Counted from the first letter of the stretch, positions 34,914-43,990 are shown. The stretch is DNA of 64,000 nt from Blautia parvula (GCF_020215665.1 NZ_CP084061.1:4431001-4495000); one strand, 5' to 3'. Program-made: numbers and translations. Notes: generated by a model from the letters alone, not told the origin.

Positions 34914-36572
34914 ATGGCAAAACAAGGGAAAATCTATATTATGGGCCATAAAAACCCGGATACGGATTCCATCTGCTCAGCTATCGCCTATACGGATATC
35001 AAGAACCGCTCCGGCGATGGAAGAAGATATTTGGCAAAGAGAGCAGGACAGATCAACAGTGAGACGGAGTATGTACTGAAGCGTTTCGGCATGGAAGCGC
35101 CGGGTTATCTGGCAGATGTGGGAACACAGGTGAAGGATATGGAGATCAGGGAGACACCCGGTGTTTCCAGCAGTATTTCCATCAAGGATGCCTGGGCCAT
35201 CATGAAGGAGAGCAATGCCGTGACGCTGCCCATAACAAAAGAGGACGGACAGCTTGAGGGACTCATCACCACAGGAGATATTGCAAAATCCTATATGGAT
35301 GCCCACGACAACTATTTCCTGTCAAATGCCAGAACCCAGTACAGGAGCATTGCCAACACTGTGGATGGAACTGTAGTGACGGGAAATCCCCATGGATATT
35401 TTGTCAAAGGCAAAGTGGTTATCGGTGCGGCCCATCCGGACAAGCTGGGAGAATTTCTGGAGGAGGACGACCTGGTGATCCTGGGTGACAGACACGAGGA
35501 TCATTTGTGTGCCATCCGCGAGAACGTGAGCTGCTTTATTGTCTGCAACAACACCGAGGTGGCGGAGAATATCAAGGATGCAGCCGTGAAAAACGACTGT
35601 GTGATCATCCGTTCCCCCCTGGATACATTTACAGTGGCAAGACTTATCAACCAGAGTATTCCGGTAAAACACATCATGAAAAAGGATAATCTGATCACCT
35701 TCCAGACCGACGATTTCACAGACGATATCAAGGATGTGATGGTCAAGAACAGACACCGGGCTTTCCCTGTGGTGAACAAACATGGAAAATACATCGGAAC
35801 CGTGTCAAGACGTAACCTGTTAGGCATGAAGAAGAAAGAGCTGATCCTGGTGGATCACAATGAGAAGACCCAGGCAGTGGATAATATTGATGCAGCGGAT
35901 ATCCTGGAGATCATTGACCACCACAGACTGGGATCTCTGGAAACCATCTCACCCATCATGTTCAGAAATCAACCGGTGGGATGCACTGCCACCATTATGT
36001 ATCAGATTTATACGGAAAAAGCCATGGAAATACAGCCAAACATTGCAGGGCTTCTCTGTGCGGCCATCATTTCCGACACGCTTATGTTCCGTTCCCCCAC
36101 CTGCACCCATATGGACAAAATGGCAGCAGGGGCGCTGGCTCTCATTGCCGGTATAAATATAGAAGAATTTGCAAAAGAAATGTTCACAGCGGGAAGCAAT
36201 CTGAAAGGAAAGACCACAGAGGGCATTTTCTATCAGGATTTCAAACGCTTTACCGCAGACGACACCAATTTCGGCGTGGGACAGATCAGCTCCATGAATG
36301 AGGAGGAGCTGAAGGACCTGAAAAAACGCTTGATTCCGTTTATGAAAAAAGAATGCGGCAAGAACGGGATCACCATGGTATTCATCATGCTTACCAACAT
36401 ACTGGACGAATCCTCAGAGATTATCTGTTACGGGGACGGAAGCGGGAAACTGGTGGAGGATGCCTTTGGTGTGAAAGAGGAGGAGGGCGGCTATATCCTT
36501 CAGGGAGTCGTATCCAGGAAGAAACAGCTTATCCCGGCCTTTATCGGTACGCTGCAGCAGAATAATAACTAG
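34914..36572 (+). CDS. Manganese-dependent inorganic pyrophosphatase with CBS and DRTGG domains
   Basis: A 552-residue family II pyrophosphatase. The DHH catalytic part is split: GHKNPDTDSICSAIAY at the N terminus, DHHRLGSLE near 345 and SDTLMFRSPTCT near 396. Inserted between are a CBS domain (SIKDAWAIMKESNAVTLPI), a DRTGG domain and a second CBS domain (DDIKDVMVKNRHRAFPVV), which in characterised enzymes bind AMP/ATP to control activity. The ATG at 34914 follows GGGAAAGGA; a longer frame from 34848 has no site. Cytoplasmic. Confidence 0.95.
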   Translation: MAKQGKIYIMGHKNPDTDSICSAIAYTDIKNRSGDGRRYLAKRAGQINSETEYVLKRFGMEAPGYLADVGTQVKDMEIRETPGVSSSISIKDAWAIMKESNAVTLPITKEDGQLEGLITTGDIAKSYMDAHDNYFLSNARTQYRSIANTVDGTVVTGNPHGYFVKGKVVIGAAHPDKLGEFLEEDDLVILGDRHEDHLCAIRENVSCFIVCNNTEVAENIKDAAVKNDCVIIRSPLDTFTVARLINQSIPVKHIMKKDNLITFQTDDFTDDIKDVMVKNRHRAFPVVNKHGKYIGTVSRRNLLGMKKKELILVDHNEKTQAVDNIDAADILEIIDHHRLGSLETISPIMFRNQPVGCTATIMYQIYTEKAMEIQPNIAGLLCAAIISDTLMFRSPTCTHMDKMAAGALALIAGINIEEFAKEMFTAGSNLKGKTTEGIFYQDFKRFTADDTNFGVGQISSMNEEELKDLKKRLIPFMKKECGKNGITMVFIMLTNILDESSEIICYGDGSGKLVEDAFGVKEEEGGYILQGVVSRKKQLIPAFIGTLQQNNN

Positions 36573-36603
36573 GGCTCTGCGGGGTCTAATACGGGAGGAA
36601 GAT

Positions 36604-38112
36604 ATGGTATTTCCAATTTTAGAAAATGAATACTGGTACGGCGGATATGTATACGGCTCCTGTGCGCAGCCCTATGATGCCTCCAGTGAAGCAGAGATCG
36701 ATCTGCGGAGAAATGACAGTACAAATCAGGCGGTTCCCTTCTTTGTATCCACAAAGGGCCGCTACATCTGGTGTGAAGAGGGCTTTCTGCTGCATTTCGG
36801 CGGCGGAAACATTACAATTGACCGGAATGTGGAATTGAGGGAAGGTTATGTAAACCTAAAAGGCGCATATCTGGCCGCCTGCAGAGAACATTTTCCTTTC
36901 AGGGAAAACACCCTGAGTGATGAGTTTTTCAAAAATCCGGTCTACAATTCATGGATAGAGCTTACATTCTGGCAGAATGAAGAAGACATTCTCCGTTATG
37001 CGGATCACATTCTGGAAAACGACATGCCTGCAGGTGTGCTCATGATCGATGACGGCTGGTCTGATTACTATGGAAAATGGGTTTTCAGCCGGGAAAAATT
37101 CCCTCATGCGGAGGAAATGCTGAAGACACTTCACAGCAAAGGCTTTTTTGTCATGCTCTGGATCTGTCCCTACATTACCCCGGACACCCTGCAGTACCGT
37201 CAGGCCAAGGCCATGGATATTCTCATCAAAAATCCTGACGGAAAGCCTCTCATCACAGAGTGGTGGAACGGCTGGTCCGCTGCCCTGGATCTGTCGAACC
37301 CCGCGGCTGTAAACTGGCTGGACGAGCAGCTTCAGGCACTGAGAGCCATGGGCGTGGATGGTTTTAAGTTCGATGGGGCGGACGTGCTGTATTATCCTGA
37401 CGACATGGTCACTGCCGGCGGTGTTACACCCAATGAGATGGCACGCCTCTGGTGCGCCTACGCAGAGAAATTCCCGTTCAACGAGCTGCGCATGGCCTTT
37501 AAGGCAGGGGGAATGTCCCTGATGCAGAGACTCTGTGACAAGCCCCACAACTGGGGAGAGGAGGGCATCCGGGCGCTGCTGCCCGACACTCTTATGCAGG
37601 GGATCACAGGACATCCCTTTGGCAGTCCGGATATGATCGGCGGCGGTGAATACGTGAATTTCCAGGAAAACAGCGGTAATCTGGACCAGGAGCTGTTCAA
37701 CCGGCACAGTGAGATCGCCTGTCTCCTGCCTGTTATGCAGTTCTCCGCAGCACCCTGGAGAGTGCTTGGCAGGGAAAGCTATGACAGGATATTAAAGAGT
37801 GTGAAACTGAGGGAACGCTATGCGGCCAGGATCCTGGAGCTTGCCCACCATGCCGCGCGGACAGGGGAACCCATTGCCCGGTATATGGCATATGAATTTC
37901 CTGAGGGCGGATACGAGAGAGTCAATGACCAGTTCATGCTGGGAGAAGATATCCTGGTGGCACCCATCTGCGAAAAAGGCAGAACGTCCAGAAATGTGGC
38001 AGTGCCAAAAGGGAAATGGCGTTTCCGCGGCACTGTGATCGAGAGCGAAGGAACCCTCATGGAACTTGCTCCGGAGGACGGTGAGCCGATTGTGCTCGAA
38101 AAATGCGAATAA
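36604..38112 (+). CDS. GH31-family alpha-glycosidase, short form
   Basis: A 502-residue glycoside hydrolase with the GH31 barrel. MIDDGWSDYYGKW and WICPYITPDT are barrel strands, the nucleophile Asp lies in GVDGFKFDGADV (near 259), and HPFGSPDMIGGGEY carries the acid/base Asp. Shorter than the usual 650-800 residues: the N-terminal beta-sandwich is reduced. No signal peptide, so cytoplasmic. Substrate unknown (alpha-glucoside, xyloside or sulfoquinovoside are family options). Confidence 0.88.
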   Translation: MVFPILENEYWYGGYVYGSCAQPYDASSEAEIDLRRNDSTNQAVPFFVSTKGRYIWCEEGFLLHFGGGNITIDRNVELREGYVNLKGAYLAACREHFPFRENTLSDEFFKNPVYNSWIELTFWQNEEDILRYADHILENDMPAGVLMIDDGWSDYYGKWVFSREKFPHAEEMLKTLHSKGFFVMLWICPYITPDTLQYRQAKAMDILIKNPDGKPLITEWWNGWSAALDLSNPAAVNWLDEQLQALRAMGVDGFKFDGADVLYYPDDMVTAGGVTPNEMARLWCAYAEKFPFNELRMAFKAGGMSLMQRLCDKPHNWGEEGIRALLPDTLMQGITGHPFGSPDMIGGGEYVNFQENSGNLDQELFNRHSEIACLLPVMQFSAAPWRVLGRESYDRILKSVKLRERYAARILELAHHAARTGEPIARYMAYEFPEGGYERVNDQFMLGEDILVAPICEKGRTSRNVAVPKGKWRFRGTVIESEGTLMELAPEDGEPIVLEKCE

Positions 38113-38136
38113 AAACCTTTGAAGAAAGGAAACAAA

Positions 38137-38721
38137 ATGTCTAAAATAGAATGGAAGCCCGGAAACATGCTTTACCCGCTGCCGGCCGTGATGGTGACAG
38201 TGGCGGATGAAGAAGGGCATGACAATATCATTACCGTGGCATGGGCCGGGACGGTCTGCACCAATCCGCCCATGGTATCCATCTCCGTAAGGCCGGAGCG
38301 CTACTCCTATAAAATGCTCTGCAGCACCAGGGAGTTTGTTATAAATCTGACCACGGAAAAGCTGGCATATGCCACAGATTACTGCGGGGTAAAATCCGGC
38401 AGAGATGTGGACAAGTTTAAAATGGCCCATCTCACCAAAGAGGAGGCTTCCCATGTGGGTGCCCCGATGATAAAAGAATCACCGGTCTCCATAGAGTGCC
38501 GTGTGAAGGAGATCACGGAGTACGGGAGCCACAGTATGTTCCTTGCGGATGTGCTGGCCGTACATGTGGATAAAGAATACATGGATGAGAAGGGGAAATT
38601 TGACCTGGCCCTTGCCAATCCCATTGTCTATTCCCACGGAGAGTATTACAGCCTCGGGAAAAAGCTGGGAACCTTCGGATACAGTATTAAGAAACGCAGA
38701 AAGAAGAAAAGCAGAAAATGA
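38137..38721 (+). CDS. Flavin reductase-like FMN-binding protein
   Basis: A 194-residue flavin reductase-domain protein (split-barrel fold). PLPAVMVTVADEEGHDNIITVAWAGTVCTNPPMVSISVRP is the FMN-binding region typical of this family. The ATG at 38137 has GAAAGGA upstream; a TTG at 38119 is unlikely. It overlaps aroK by 4 bases. Likely an electron-transfer or flavin-binding oxidoreductase with unknown partner. Confidence 0.9.
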   Translation: MSKIEWKPGNMLYPLPAVMVTVADEEGHDNIITVAWAGTVCTNPPMVSISVRPERYSYKMLCSTREFVINLTTEKLAYATDYCGVKSGRDVDKFKMAHLTKEEASHVGAPMIKESPVSIECRVKEITEYGSHSMFLADVLAVHVDKEYMDEKGKFDLALANPIVYSHGEYYSLGKKLGTFGYSIKKRRKKKSRK

Positions 38722-39224
38722 AAAGAAACATAGTATTGATCGGAATGCCCGGTGTGGGCAAAAGTACGGTTGGAGTCATTCTGGCAAAGGTACTGGGATA
38801 CCGGTTCATAGACGCAGACCTGGTGATCCAGGAGAGAGAGAACCGGCTGTTAAGTGAGATCATTGCCCAGGACGGGCTGGAAGGATTCCTAAGAGCAGAG
38901 GAAAATGCCAATATACAGGTTGCCAATGAGGCCAAAAAGGCTGTTATCGCCACAGGGGGGAGCGTGGTGTACTGCAGCCGGGCTATGGAGAAATTATCAG
39001 AGACAGGACAGATCGTCTATCTGAAACTGGATTACGACACCCTGGACAAACGCCTCAGTAATTTGAAGGGACGCGGCGTTGTCCTGAAGGAAGGTCAGGA
39101 CCTGAGAGGACTCTACGATGAGCGCATACCGCTGTACGAAAAATATGCGGATATCACAGTTGATGAGAAAAATCTGGATGTGGAGGAAACTTTACAGAAA
39201 ATTGTAGAAAGACTGAAACAGTGA
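38718..39224 (+). CDS. aroK: Shikimate kinase
   Basis: A 168-residue P-loop kinase phosphorylating shikimate in the chorismate pathway. Walker A GMPGVGKSTVG is at 9-19, the substrate-binding FIDADLVIQ Asp pair near 30, and the ATGGSVV shikimate-binding loop near 77. Co-transcribed with the flavin reductase gene (ATGA overlap) rather than with other aro genes. Confidence 0.93.
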   Translation: MKRNIVLIGMPGVGKSTVGVILAKVLGYRFIDADLVIQERENRLLSEIIAQDGLEGFLRAEENANIQVANEAKKAVIATGGSVVYCSRAMEKLSETGQIVYLKLDYDTLDKRLSNLKGRGVVLKEGQDLRGLYDERIPLYEKYADITVDEKNLDVEETLQKIVERLKQ

Positions 39225-39277
39225 CAGAGAATAGAGAATGTCGGTTTATGAAGAAAAAATGAAAATATTAATTTTTG

Positions 39278-39306
39278 TTTACAAATTGCTTTATCTGTTA
39301 TAATAT
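39278..39306 (+). promoter_or_regulatory. Promoter for murA
   Basis: TTTACA (39278-39283) with TATAAT (39299-39304, 15-bp spacer) or TAATAT (39301-39306, 17-bp spacer). A ~165-base leader follows; no riboswitch was recognised in it. Confidence 0.6.
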
Positions 39307-39476
39307 AATATTTAAGTCGTAGACTATCTTAGCAGGAAGACAAATCATGAACCTGCCGGAAAGTCTGTCTTTTATCCGATCAGATGAATTAAGAAAAGTA
39401 AATTTGAAGACGAGATTATGTTTTCTGGTACCGAGTATACCGGCGGGGAGCATAAATAAAATATAGAGGTGTGAAT

Positions 39477-40769
39477 ATGGAACAATATGTTATCAAAGGC
39501 GGTAACCCGTTAGTCGGCGAAGTGGAGATCGGCGGCGCGAAGAATGCGGCACTGGCCATCCTTGCGGCGGCAATTATGACGGATGAAATGGTTTACATCG
39601 AGAACTTACCGGACGTACGTGACATCAATGTTTTATTAGAGGCAATCAGGGAAATCGGCGCATCTGTTGAGAGAATCAGTCCCACAGAGGTGAAGATCAC
39701 AGGTTCCACCATAGCCAACATCAGCGTGGAATACGAATATATCAAGAAGATCAGAGCGTCCTACTATCTTTTGGGCGCGCTGCTTGGAAAATACAAGACA
39801 GCGGAAGTTCCTCTTCCCGGAGGCTGCAACATCGGAAGCAGGCCCATTGACCAGCATCTGAAAGGTTTCCGGGCTCTTGGTGCGTCCGTTGATATTCTCC
39901 ACGGCGCAGTAGTCGCCAAAGCGGAGAAGCTGACAGGAAAGCATATTTTCCTGGACATGGTGTCCGTAGGAGCGACCATCAATATCATGATGGCAGCCGC
40001 CATGGCAGAGGGCAATACCACCATCGAGAATGCGGCCAGAGAGCCTCACGTGGTGGATGTGGCCAACTTCCTGAACAGTATGGGAGCCAACATCAAGGGC
40101 GCCGGTACGGATGTTATCCGTATCAAAGGCGTGGAGAAGCTTCACGGAACCAGTTATTCCATCATCCCGGATCAGATTGAGGCGGGTACTTTCATGTGCG
40201 CTGCAGCAGCTACCATGGGGGATATTATGGTGAAGAACGTGATTCCGAAGCATCTTGAGGCGACCACAGCCAAATTAGAGGAGATCGGATGTGAGGTGGA
40301 GGAATTCGATGACGCGGTACGCGTAGTAGCCTCCAAACGCCTGAAACGCACCCATGTAAAAACCATGCCCTATCCGGGCTATCCCACAGACATGCAGCCC
40401 CAGTTTACTGTGGCACTGACACTGGCGGAGGGGACAAGCATTGTGACGGAGTCCATTTTCGAGAACCGTTTCAAATACGCGGACGAGCTTTCCCGTATGG
40501 GAGCCAGCATCAAGGTGGAGGGCAATACAGCCATTATTGACGGGGTACACAAACTGACCGGTGCCAGGGTAAGTGCGCCCGATCTGCGCGCGGGAGCGGC
40601 TCTTGTCATTGCAGGACTTGCGGCAGAGGGACTTACCATTGTGGACGATATTGTTTATATCCAGCGGGGATATGAGCGTTTTGAAGAGAAATTAAGATGC
40701 CTGGGAGCAGAGATTGAGAAGGTTTCCAGTGAGAAGGATATACAGAAATTTCAGCTTCGTGTAGGCTGA
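39477..40769 (+). CDS. murA: UDP-N-acetylglucosamine 1-carboxyvinyltransferase
   Basis: A 430-residue enzyme that transfers enolpyruvate from PEP to UDP-GlcNAc, the first committed step of peptidoglycan synthesis. GGAKNAALAILAA near residue 18 and PLPGGCNIGSRPIDQHLKG are diagnostic; the catalytic-loop Cys117, the fosfomycin target residue, is present. The ATG at 39477 is chosen over an in-frame GTG at 39471 because AGAGGT ends 6 bases before it. Confidence 0.97.
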   Translation: MEQYVIKGGNPLVGEVEIGGAKNAALAILAAAIMTDEMVYIENLPDVRDINVLLEAIREIGASVERISPTEVKITGSTIANISVEYEYIKKIRASYYLLGALLGKYKTAEVPLPGGCNIGSRPIDQHLKGFRALGASVDILHGAVVAKAEKLTGKHIFLDMVSVGATINIMMAAAMAEGNTTIENAAREPHVVDVANFLNSMGANIKGAGTDVIRIKGVEKLHGTSYSIIPDQIEAGTFMCAAAATMGDIMVKNVIPKHLEATTAKLEEIGCEVEEFDDAVRVVASKRLKRTHVKTMPYPGYPTDMQPQFTVALTLAEGTSIVTESIFENRFKYADELSRMGASIKVEGNTAIIDGVHKLTGARVSAPDLRAGAALVIAGLAAEGLTIVDDIVYIQRGYERFEEKLRCLGAEIEKVSSEKDIQKFQLRVG

Positions 40770-40787
40770 CAGGAAATAAAAAAACAG

Positions 40788-40822
40788 GGATGCTGCGCAG
40801 GGCGTGCGGCATCCTATTTTGT
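40788..40822 (+). terminator. Terminator after murA
   Basis: GGATGCTGC (40788-40796) pairs with GCGGCATCC (40806-40814), followed by TATTTTGTTT. Confidence 0.8.
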
Positions 40823-40861
40823 TTGTCGAAATATGTCGAAAAAGCATGGGGGAAGGTACAT

Positions 40862-41701
40862 ATGAAAAAGATCATGGACGATAAGATACTGGCCTATATA
40901 GAGACACATTTGGATATGGAGTACGGGCAGGATGATATTGCAGAGGCTTTCGGCTATTCCACAGATCATTTTCGCCACCTTTTCCGCATGTATTACGATA
41001 TGCCTCTGGGAGAGTATATACGCAGGAGGCGGCTTCTCAAAGCAGCAGCCAGGATTGGGGACGGAGAACAGATTGGGAATGCCGCGTCAATGTATGGTTT
41101 TGAGACAGCAGCTGGATTTGCCAAAGCCTTTAAGAAGGAATTTGGTTTTCCTGCCAGTGAATTAAAGCGGCAGGATGATATCAGGCTGGATGTGCTGCCT
41201 GAACCGGAATACGACGGGAATCAGATACGCATTTCATTTCTGGAGACACAGGAGCTGAAGATGGCCGGACGGTCAATCATTCCGGAGGAAGGAGCAGATA
41301 TTGACCTTCTGGAGGAGGTGGCTTACTGGCTGGACCATGAGTTTCCGGAAATAGATAACGCGGAGCTTTCCGGAATGCAGTGTTTCAAGGATGATTACAT
41401 AGCCATGTGGTATCATCCCCTGGACAGCCAGGAGATCACATATCTTATGGGGCCTGTCGTCAAAAATTTCTCCTGTGTGCCCGAGGGTCTTGTAACTGTA
41501 ACCATACCGGGGAGGCGCTATGCTGTGTTCGAGACAAAACAGGATTCAGACAAAAAAGAGCTGGCAGAGACCGTGAGATATCTCTGCAAATACATATTCA
41601 GGGAGTGGGTGCCTGCCAATGATGTCATTGCAGACAGAATGGGTTTTACATTTGAACGGTATTACGGAAATAAAGTTTCTGTTTATCTTCCTTTAATATA
41701 A
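40862..41701 (+). CDS. AraC-family regulator with GyrI-like effector domain
   Basis: A 279-residue regulator. The N-terminal ~100 residues hold the two AraC helix-turn-helix motifs (QDDIAEAFGYSTDHFRHLFRM and GNAASMYGFETAAGFAKAFKKEFG), and the C-terminal ~150 residues form a GyrI-like small-molecule binding domain (IPGRRYAVFETKQ). This arrangement, as in Rob and related multidrug regulators, suggests response to a hydrophobic compound. The ATG at 40862 is chosen over 40790, which lies inside the murA terminator. No target gene is adjacent. Confidence 0.88.
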   Translation: MKKIMDDKILAYIETHLDMEYGQDDIAEAFGYSTDHFRHLFRMYYDMPLGEYIRRRRLLKAAARIGDGEQIGNAASMYGFETAAGFAKAFKKEFGFPASELKRQDDIRLDVLPEPEYDGNQIRISFLETQELKMAGRSIIPEEGADIDLLEEVAYWLDHEFPEIDNAELSGMQCFKDDYIAMWYHPLDSQEITYLMGPVVKNFSCVPEGLVTVTIPGRRYAVFETKQDSDKKELAETVRYLCKYIFREWVPANDVIADRMGFTFERYYGNKVSVYLPLI

Positions 41702-41772
41702 CCAGTTTGGACAACAAAAATATTCCCTCTCTATGTTATAATGGCACATATGCAAGGCGGGAGTGAAGAAAG

Positions 41773-42585
41773 ATGGAATATTGTGTACTGGAACGAAAAA
41801 ATGTTATTCGCGCAGCGGAGGAGGATATGCAGATACCTGCCTGTTACCAAATGCTGGGCGTGTGTTTTCTTAAGAATAATATCAAGGTAAAGAACATAAA
41901 ACTGCCCGCTGTCCGTGTCGTGGGTACAGAGGCGTTTTTTAACTGCACAGCTCTCAGGCATGCAGCGCTGCCCAGAGTATATGTGATCAAGAAGGGTGCC
42001 TTCGGCAACTGCAGCAATCTGAGGGAGATACTGCTGCCAAAGACAGTGAGGGAATTGGGAAAAGGCGTATTTGACGGATGCAAGAGGATGGAGAAAGCCC
42101 TGTTTGACCCCATGGGAAACTGCAGGATACTGCCGGACATGACATTTGCCAACTGCCGTGCCCTTTCCAATGTTACACTGCCCGAGGTGATGTGGACAAT
42201 TGGGAATCAGGCGTTCTATAAGTGCGAGTCCCTGGAGGATATAAAATTTCCCGAAAAACTGCACAGGATAGAAAACCAGGCATTTTATCAGTGTGGCCTC
42301 AAATCCCTGCATTTTCCGGAACATCTGGAAATGATCGGTGAGAGTGCATTTCTAAAATGTAAGAAGCTGGAGTATGTTTTCATTCCGCCGTCGGTGCAGA
42401 AGATAGGAAAATGGGCTTTTCATGGCTGCAATAACCTGAAGGTGCTGGAAATCCTCCATGACCCACAGGATGTGGGGGAATGGCTGACCAATAAGAACTG
42501 TGTCATCCGCTGCCGCCGGGGAAGTAAGATGGAGACCTATGCGGCACAATACGGCATTCAGGTGGAATATGCCGACGGCATCTGA
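41773..42585 (+). CDS. LRR_5 (BspA-like) leucine-rich repeat protein
   Basis: A 270-residue protein made of about eight LRR_5 repeats with the pattern I-G-x-x-A-F-x-x-C-x-x-L-x-x-I-x-x-P (for example IGNQAFYKCESLEDIKFP). No signal peptide or anchor is visible, so unlike typical BspA surface proteins it may be cytoplasmic. An extended -10 (TGTTATAAT) lies at 41734-41742. Function unknown. Confidence 0.85.
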   Translation: MEYCVLERKNVIRAAEEDMQIPACYQMLGVCFLKNNIKVKNIKLPAVRVVGTEAFFNCTALRHAALPRVYVIKKGAFGNCSNLREILLPKTVRELGKGVFDGCKRMEKALFDPMGNCRILPDMTFANCRALSNVTLPEVMWTIGNQAFYKCESLEDIKFPEKLHRIENQAFYQCGLKSLHFPEHLEMIGESAFLKCKKLEYVFIPPSVQKIGKWAFHGCNNLKVLEILHDPQDVGEWLTNKNCVIRCRRGSKMETYAAQYGIQVEYADGI

Positions 42586-42600
42586 AAAATAGTGACATAT

Positions 42601-42644
42601 GGTTACTGTTCACTGCGTGCCCAGTAACACGTTTCGCGATGCAC
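42601..42644 (-). repeat. Dispersed repeat copy B, inverted
   Basis: Reverse complement of the repeat at 33524-33568 (shared ends GTGCATCGCGAA and GAACAGTAACC). It sits immediately after the LRR gene. Downstream, an 11-bp stem CAAAATGCAAT/ATTGCATTTTG (42664-42687) may belong to the same unit. Confidence 0.8.
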
Positions 42645-42813
42645 AGTTCTGCCCTTTAGGGTACAAAATGCAATAAATTGCATTTTGGCGCTGGCTAACT
42701 CGGGATTTTGCTTCGCATCGCGCAGCATCCCCTTGGAGAAAACACCTCCCGGGGCAATGGCGTGTGACCTGTTATGACATATGTACAAAGTAAGAAAATT
42801 ATTGCACAGTATA

Positions 42814-42842
42814 TTGACAAATATTACCAAATGAGTTAGAAT
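42814..42842 (+). promoter_or_regulatory. Promoter of the corrinoid-uptake gene train
   Basis: TTGACA (42814-42819), 17-bp spacer, TAGAAT (42837-42842). It is the only strong promoter seen before the two cobalamin riboswitches, so one RNA probably carries both. Confidence 0.85.
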
Positions 42843-42874
42843 GTAGCCATATCGAGAATATAGAAAAAAGATTG

Positions 42875-42995
42875 CAGTTTATTCTGATGCATAATGTCAG
42901 AATAATAATGGGAAATCCGGTGAGAATCCGGAACAGATGTAAATCTACTGTAAACAAAGTCAGTGCCCGCTGTTTTCCTGTCATGTACAAGGGAG
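42875..42995 (+). promoter_or_regulatory. Cobalamin riboswitch 1 (compact variant)
   Basis: GGGAAATCCGGTGAGAATCC (42909-42928) is the conserved P3-P4 part of cobalamin riboswitches; it is followed by a shortened CTACTGTAA and AAGTCAGTGCCCGCTG in place of the usual AGTCAGGATACCTGC. A TTATTCTGA/TCAGAATAA stem precedes it. The peripheral arms are small, so it may belong to a compact subclass whose ligand preference differs. Its own terminator follows at 43025. Confidence 0.8.
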
Positions 42996-43024
42996 CAGTC
43001 TGGGTATATTTATTATGAATCCAT

Positions 43025-43057
43025 AACGCCTTCCTGTATGTACGGGAAGGCGTTTTA
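43025..43057 (+). terminator. Terminator of cobalamin riboswitch 1
   Basis: AACGCCTTCC (43025-43034) pairs with GGAAGGCGTT (43045-43054), followed by TTATA. Confidence 0.85.
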
Positions 43058-43087
43058 TAGTTTGAACAGAAAAATTAAATATATCTT

Positions 43088-43240
43088 CTGTGGTCAGGGC
43101 AATAGCCCTGTTTAAAGGAATCCGGTGAGAATCCGGGCAGAACATCCCTGCTGTAAGGGGGACGAACAAAGCAGCAAAGCCACTGGGCATCATTCCCGGG
43201 AAGGCGCTTTTAGTAGGACGAACCCAAGTCAGAACACAAA
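43088..43240 (+). promoter_or_regulatory. Cobalamin riboswitch 2 (classical)
   Basis: Contains GAATCCGGTGAGAATCCGG (43118-43136), CTGCTGTAAGGGGGACGAAC, the GCCACTGGG ... GGGAAGGC arm (43179-43206), and the closing GACGAACCCAAGTCAGAACA. All core elements of a B12 riboswitch are present in order. It lies on the same leader as riboswitch 1 and has its own terminator at 43269. Confidence 0.93.
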
Positions 43241-43268
43241 CACAGTTGTGGCAAACCAATTATTTGCA

Positions 43269-43300
43269 GTGTCCGAAGGCATGACGGACGTGTATTTTTT
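43269..43300 (+). terminator. Terminator of cobalamin riboswitch 2
   Basis: GTGTCCG (43269-43275) pairs, with G-U pairs at the base, with CGGACGT (43285-43291), followed by TATTTTTT. Confidence 0.8.
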
Positions 43301-43409
43301 GTACCATTTTTTGAATAATTTAATAGATTATGACAAGACGAGGGCCCAGTCTTGTTGTGATAGATACTGCCGGAAGGCAAAATAAAAAATATCATAAGGA
43401 GGAAACAAA

Positions 43410-43934
43410 ATGAAAAAAGGTATGAAACGGTTTTTAGGTATTGTATTGGCAATGGTTATGATGCTGTCGATGAGCATCAGTGTGTTTGCAGCCGATAATG
43501 ATATTTCCGTAACGGTGACGTTAAATGCTGTGGCGGATGGGACACATCCTGCATTGAACGGGAGTGCTACAGTTAAAGTGGCGCCTGGTACCAATGTGGA
43601 GTTAATAGTAAAAGAAGCGCTTCCTAAGATGAACCTTGATATTACAAAGGGATTCTGGAAGGTGGTACCGGATTGGCAGAATCCAGATATTAAATACAAC
43701 GCAATAGATGGACTGTATATAGGTGGAACCGCAGAAACAAATCTGTTTTATCAGGGAAAAGCGTACGAGTCAGATGCTGCATATTATGGTGTGGGCTGGA
43801 CGTATTCGGGATTTGATGGAAATACACCATTAAATGAAAACAATTATATGAGCCAGAATACAATTAGCCAGGATCGTTCATCAGTTGTACTTAGCTATGC
43901 TAGCTACTATTATCCTAAAACTACTTCTAAATAA
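43410..43934 (+). CDS. Small secreted DUF4430-like protein
   Basis: A 174-residue protein with a clear signal peptide (cleavage after VFA, about residue 27) and no anchor. The mature part reads as one beta domain: ISVTVTLNAV...GSATVKVAPGTNVELIVKEALPKM, then GWTYSGFDGNTPLNENNYMSQ, which matches in layout the GWMYSVN...Y.L..GD motif of the DUF4430 domains in two downstream proteins. DUF4430 is the family of the C-terminal beta domain of intrinsic factor and transcobalamin. First gene after the two cobalamin riboswitches. Probably a released or partner-bound corrinoid-binding subunit (inference). Confidence 0.8.
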   Translation: MKKGMKRFLGIVLAMVMMLSMSISVFAADNDISVTVTLNAVADGTHPALNGSATVKVAPGTNVELIVKEALPKMNLDITKGFWKVVPDWQNPDIKYNAIDGLYIGGTAETNLFYQGKAYESDAAYYGVGWTYSGFDGNTPLNENNYMSQNTISQDRSSVVLSYASYYYPKTTSK

Positions 43935-43956
43935 AGAATATTAATATTCCAGGAGG

Positions 43957-43990
43957 ACAGGGCGGTATGGAGACATACTGCCCTGTTTCT
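43957..43990 (+). terminator. Attenuating terminator after the small secreted gene
   Basis: ACAGGGCGGTATG (43957-43969) pairs with CATACTGCCCTGT (43974-43986) around GAGA, with TTTCTT after it. It should make the first gene more abundant than the long genes that follow. Confidence 0.75.
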
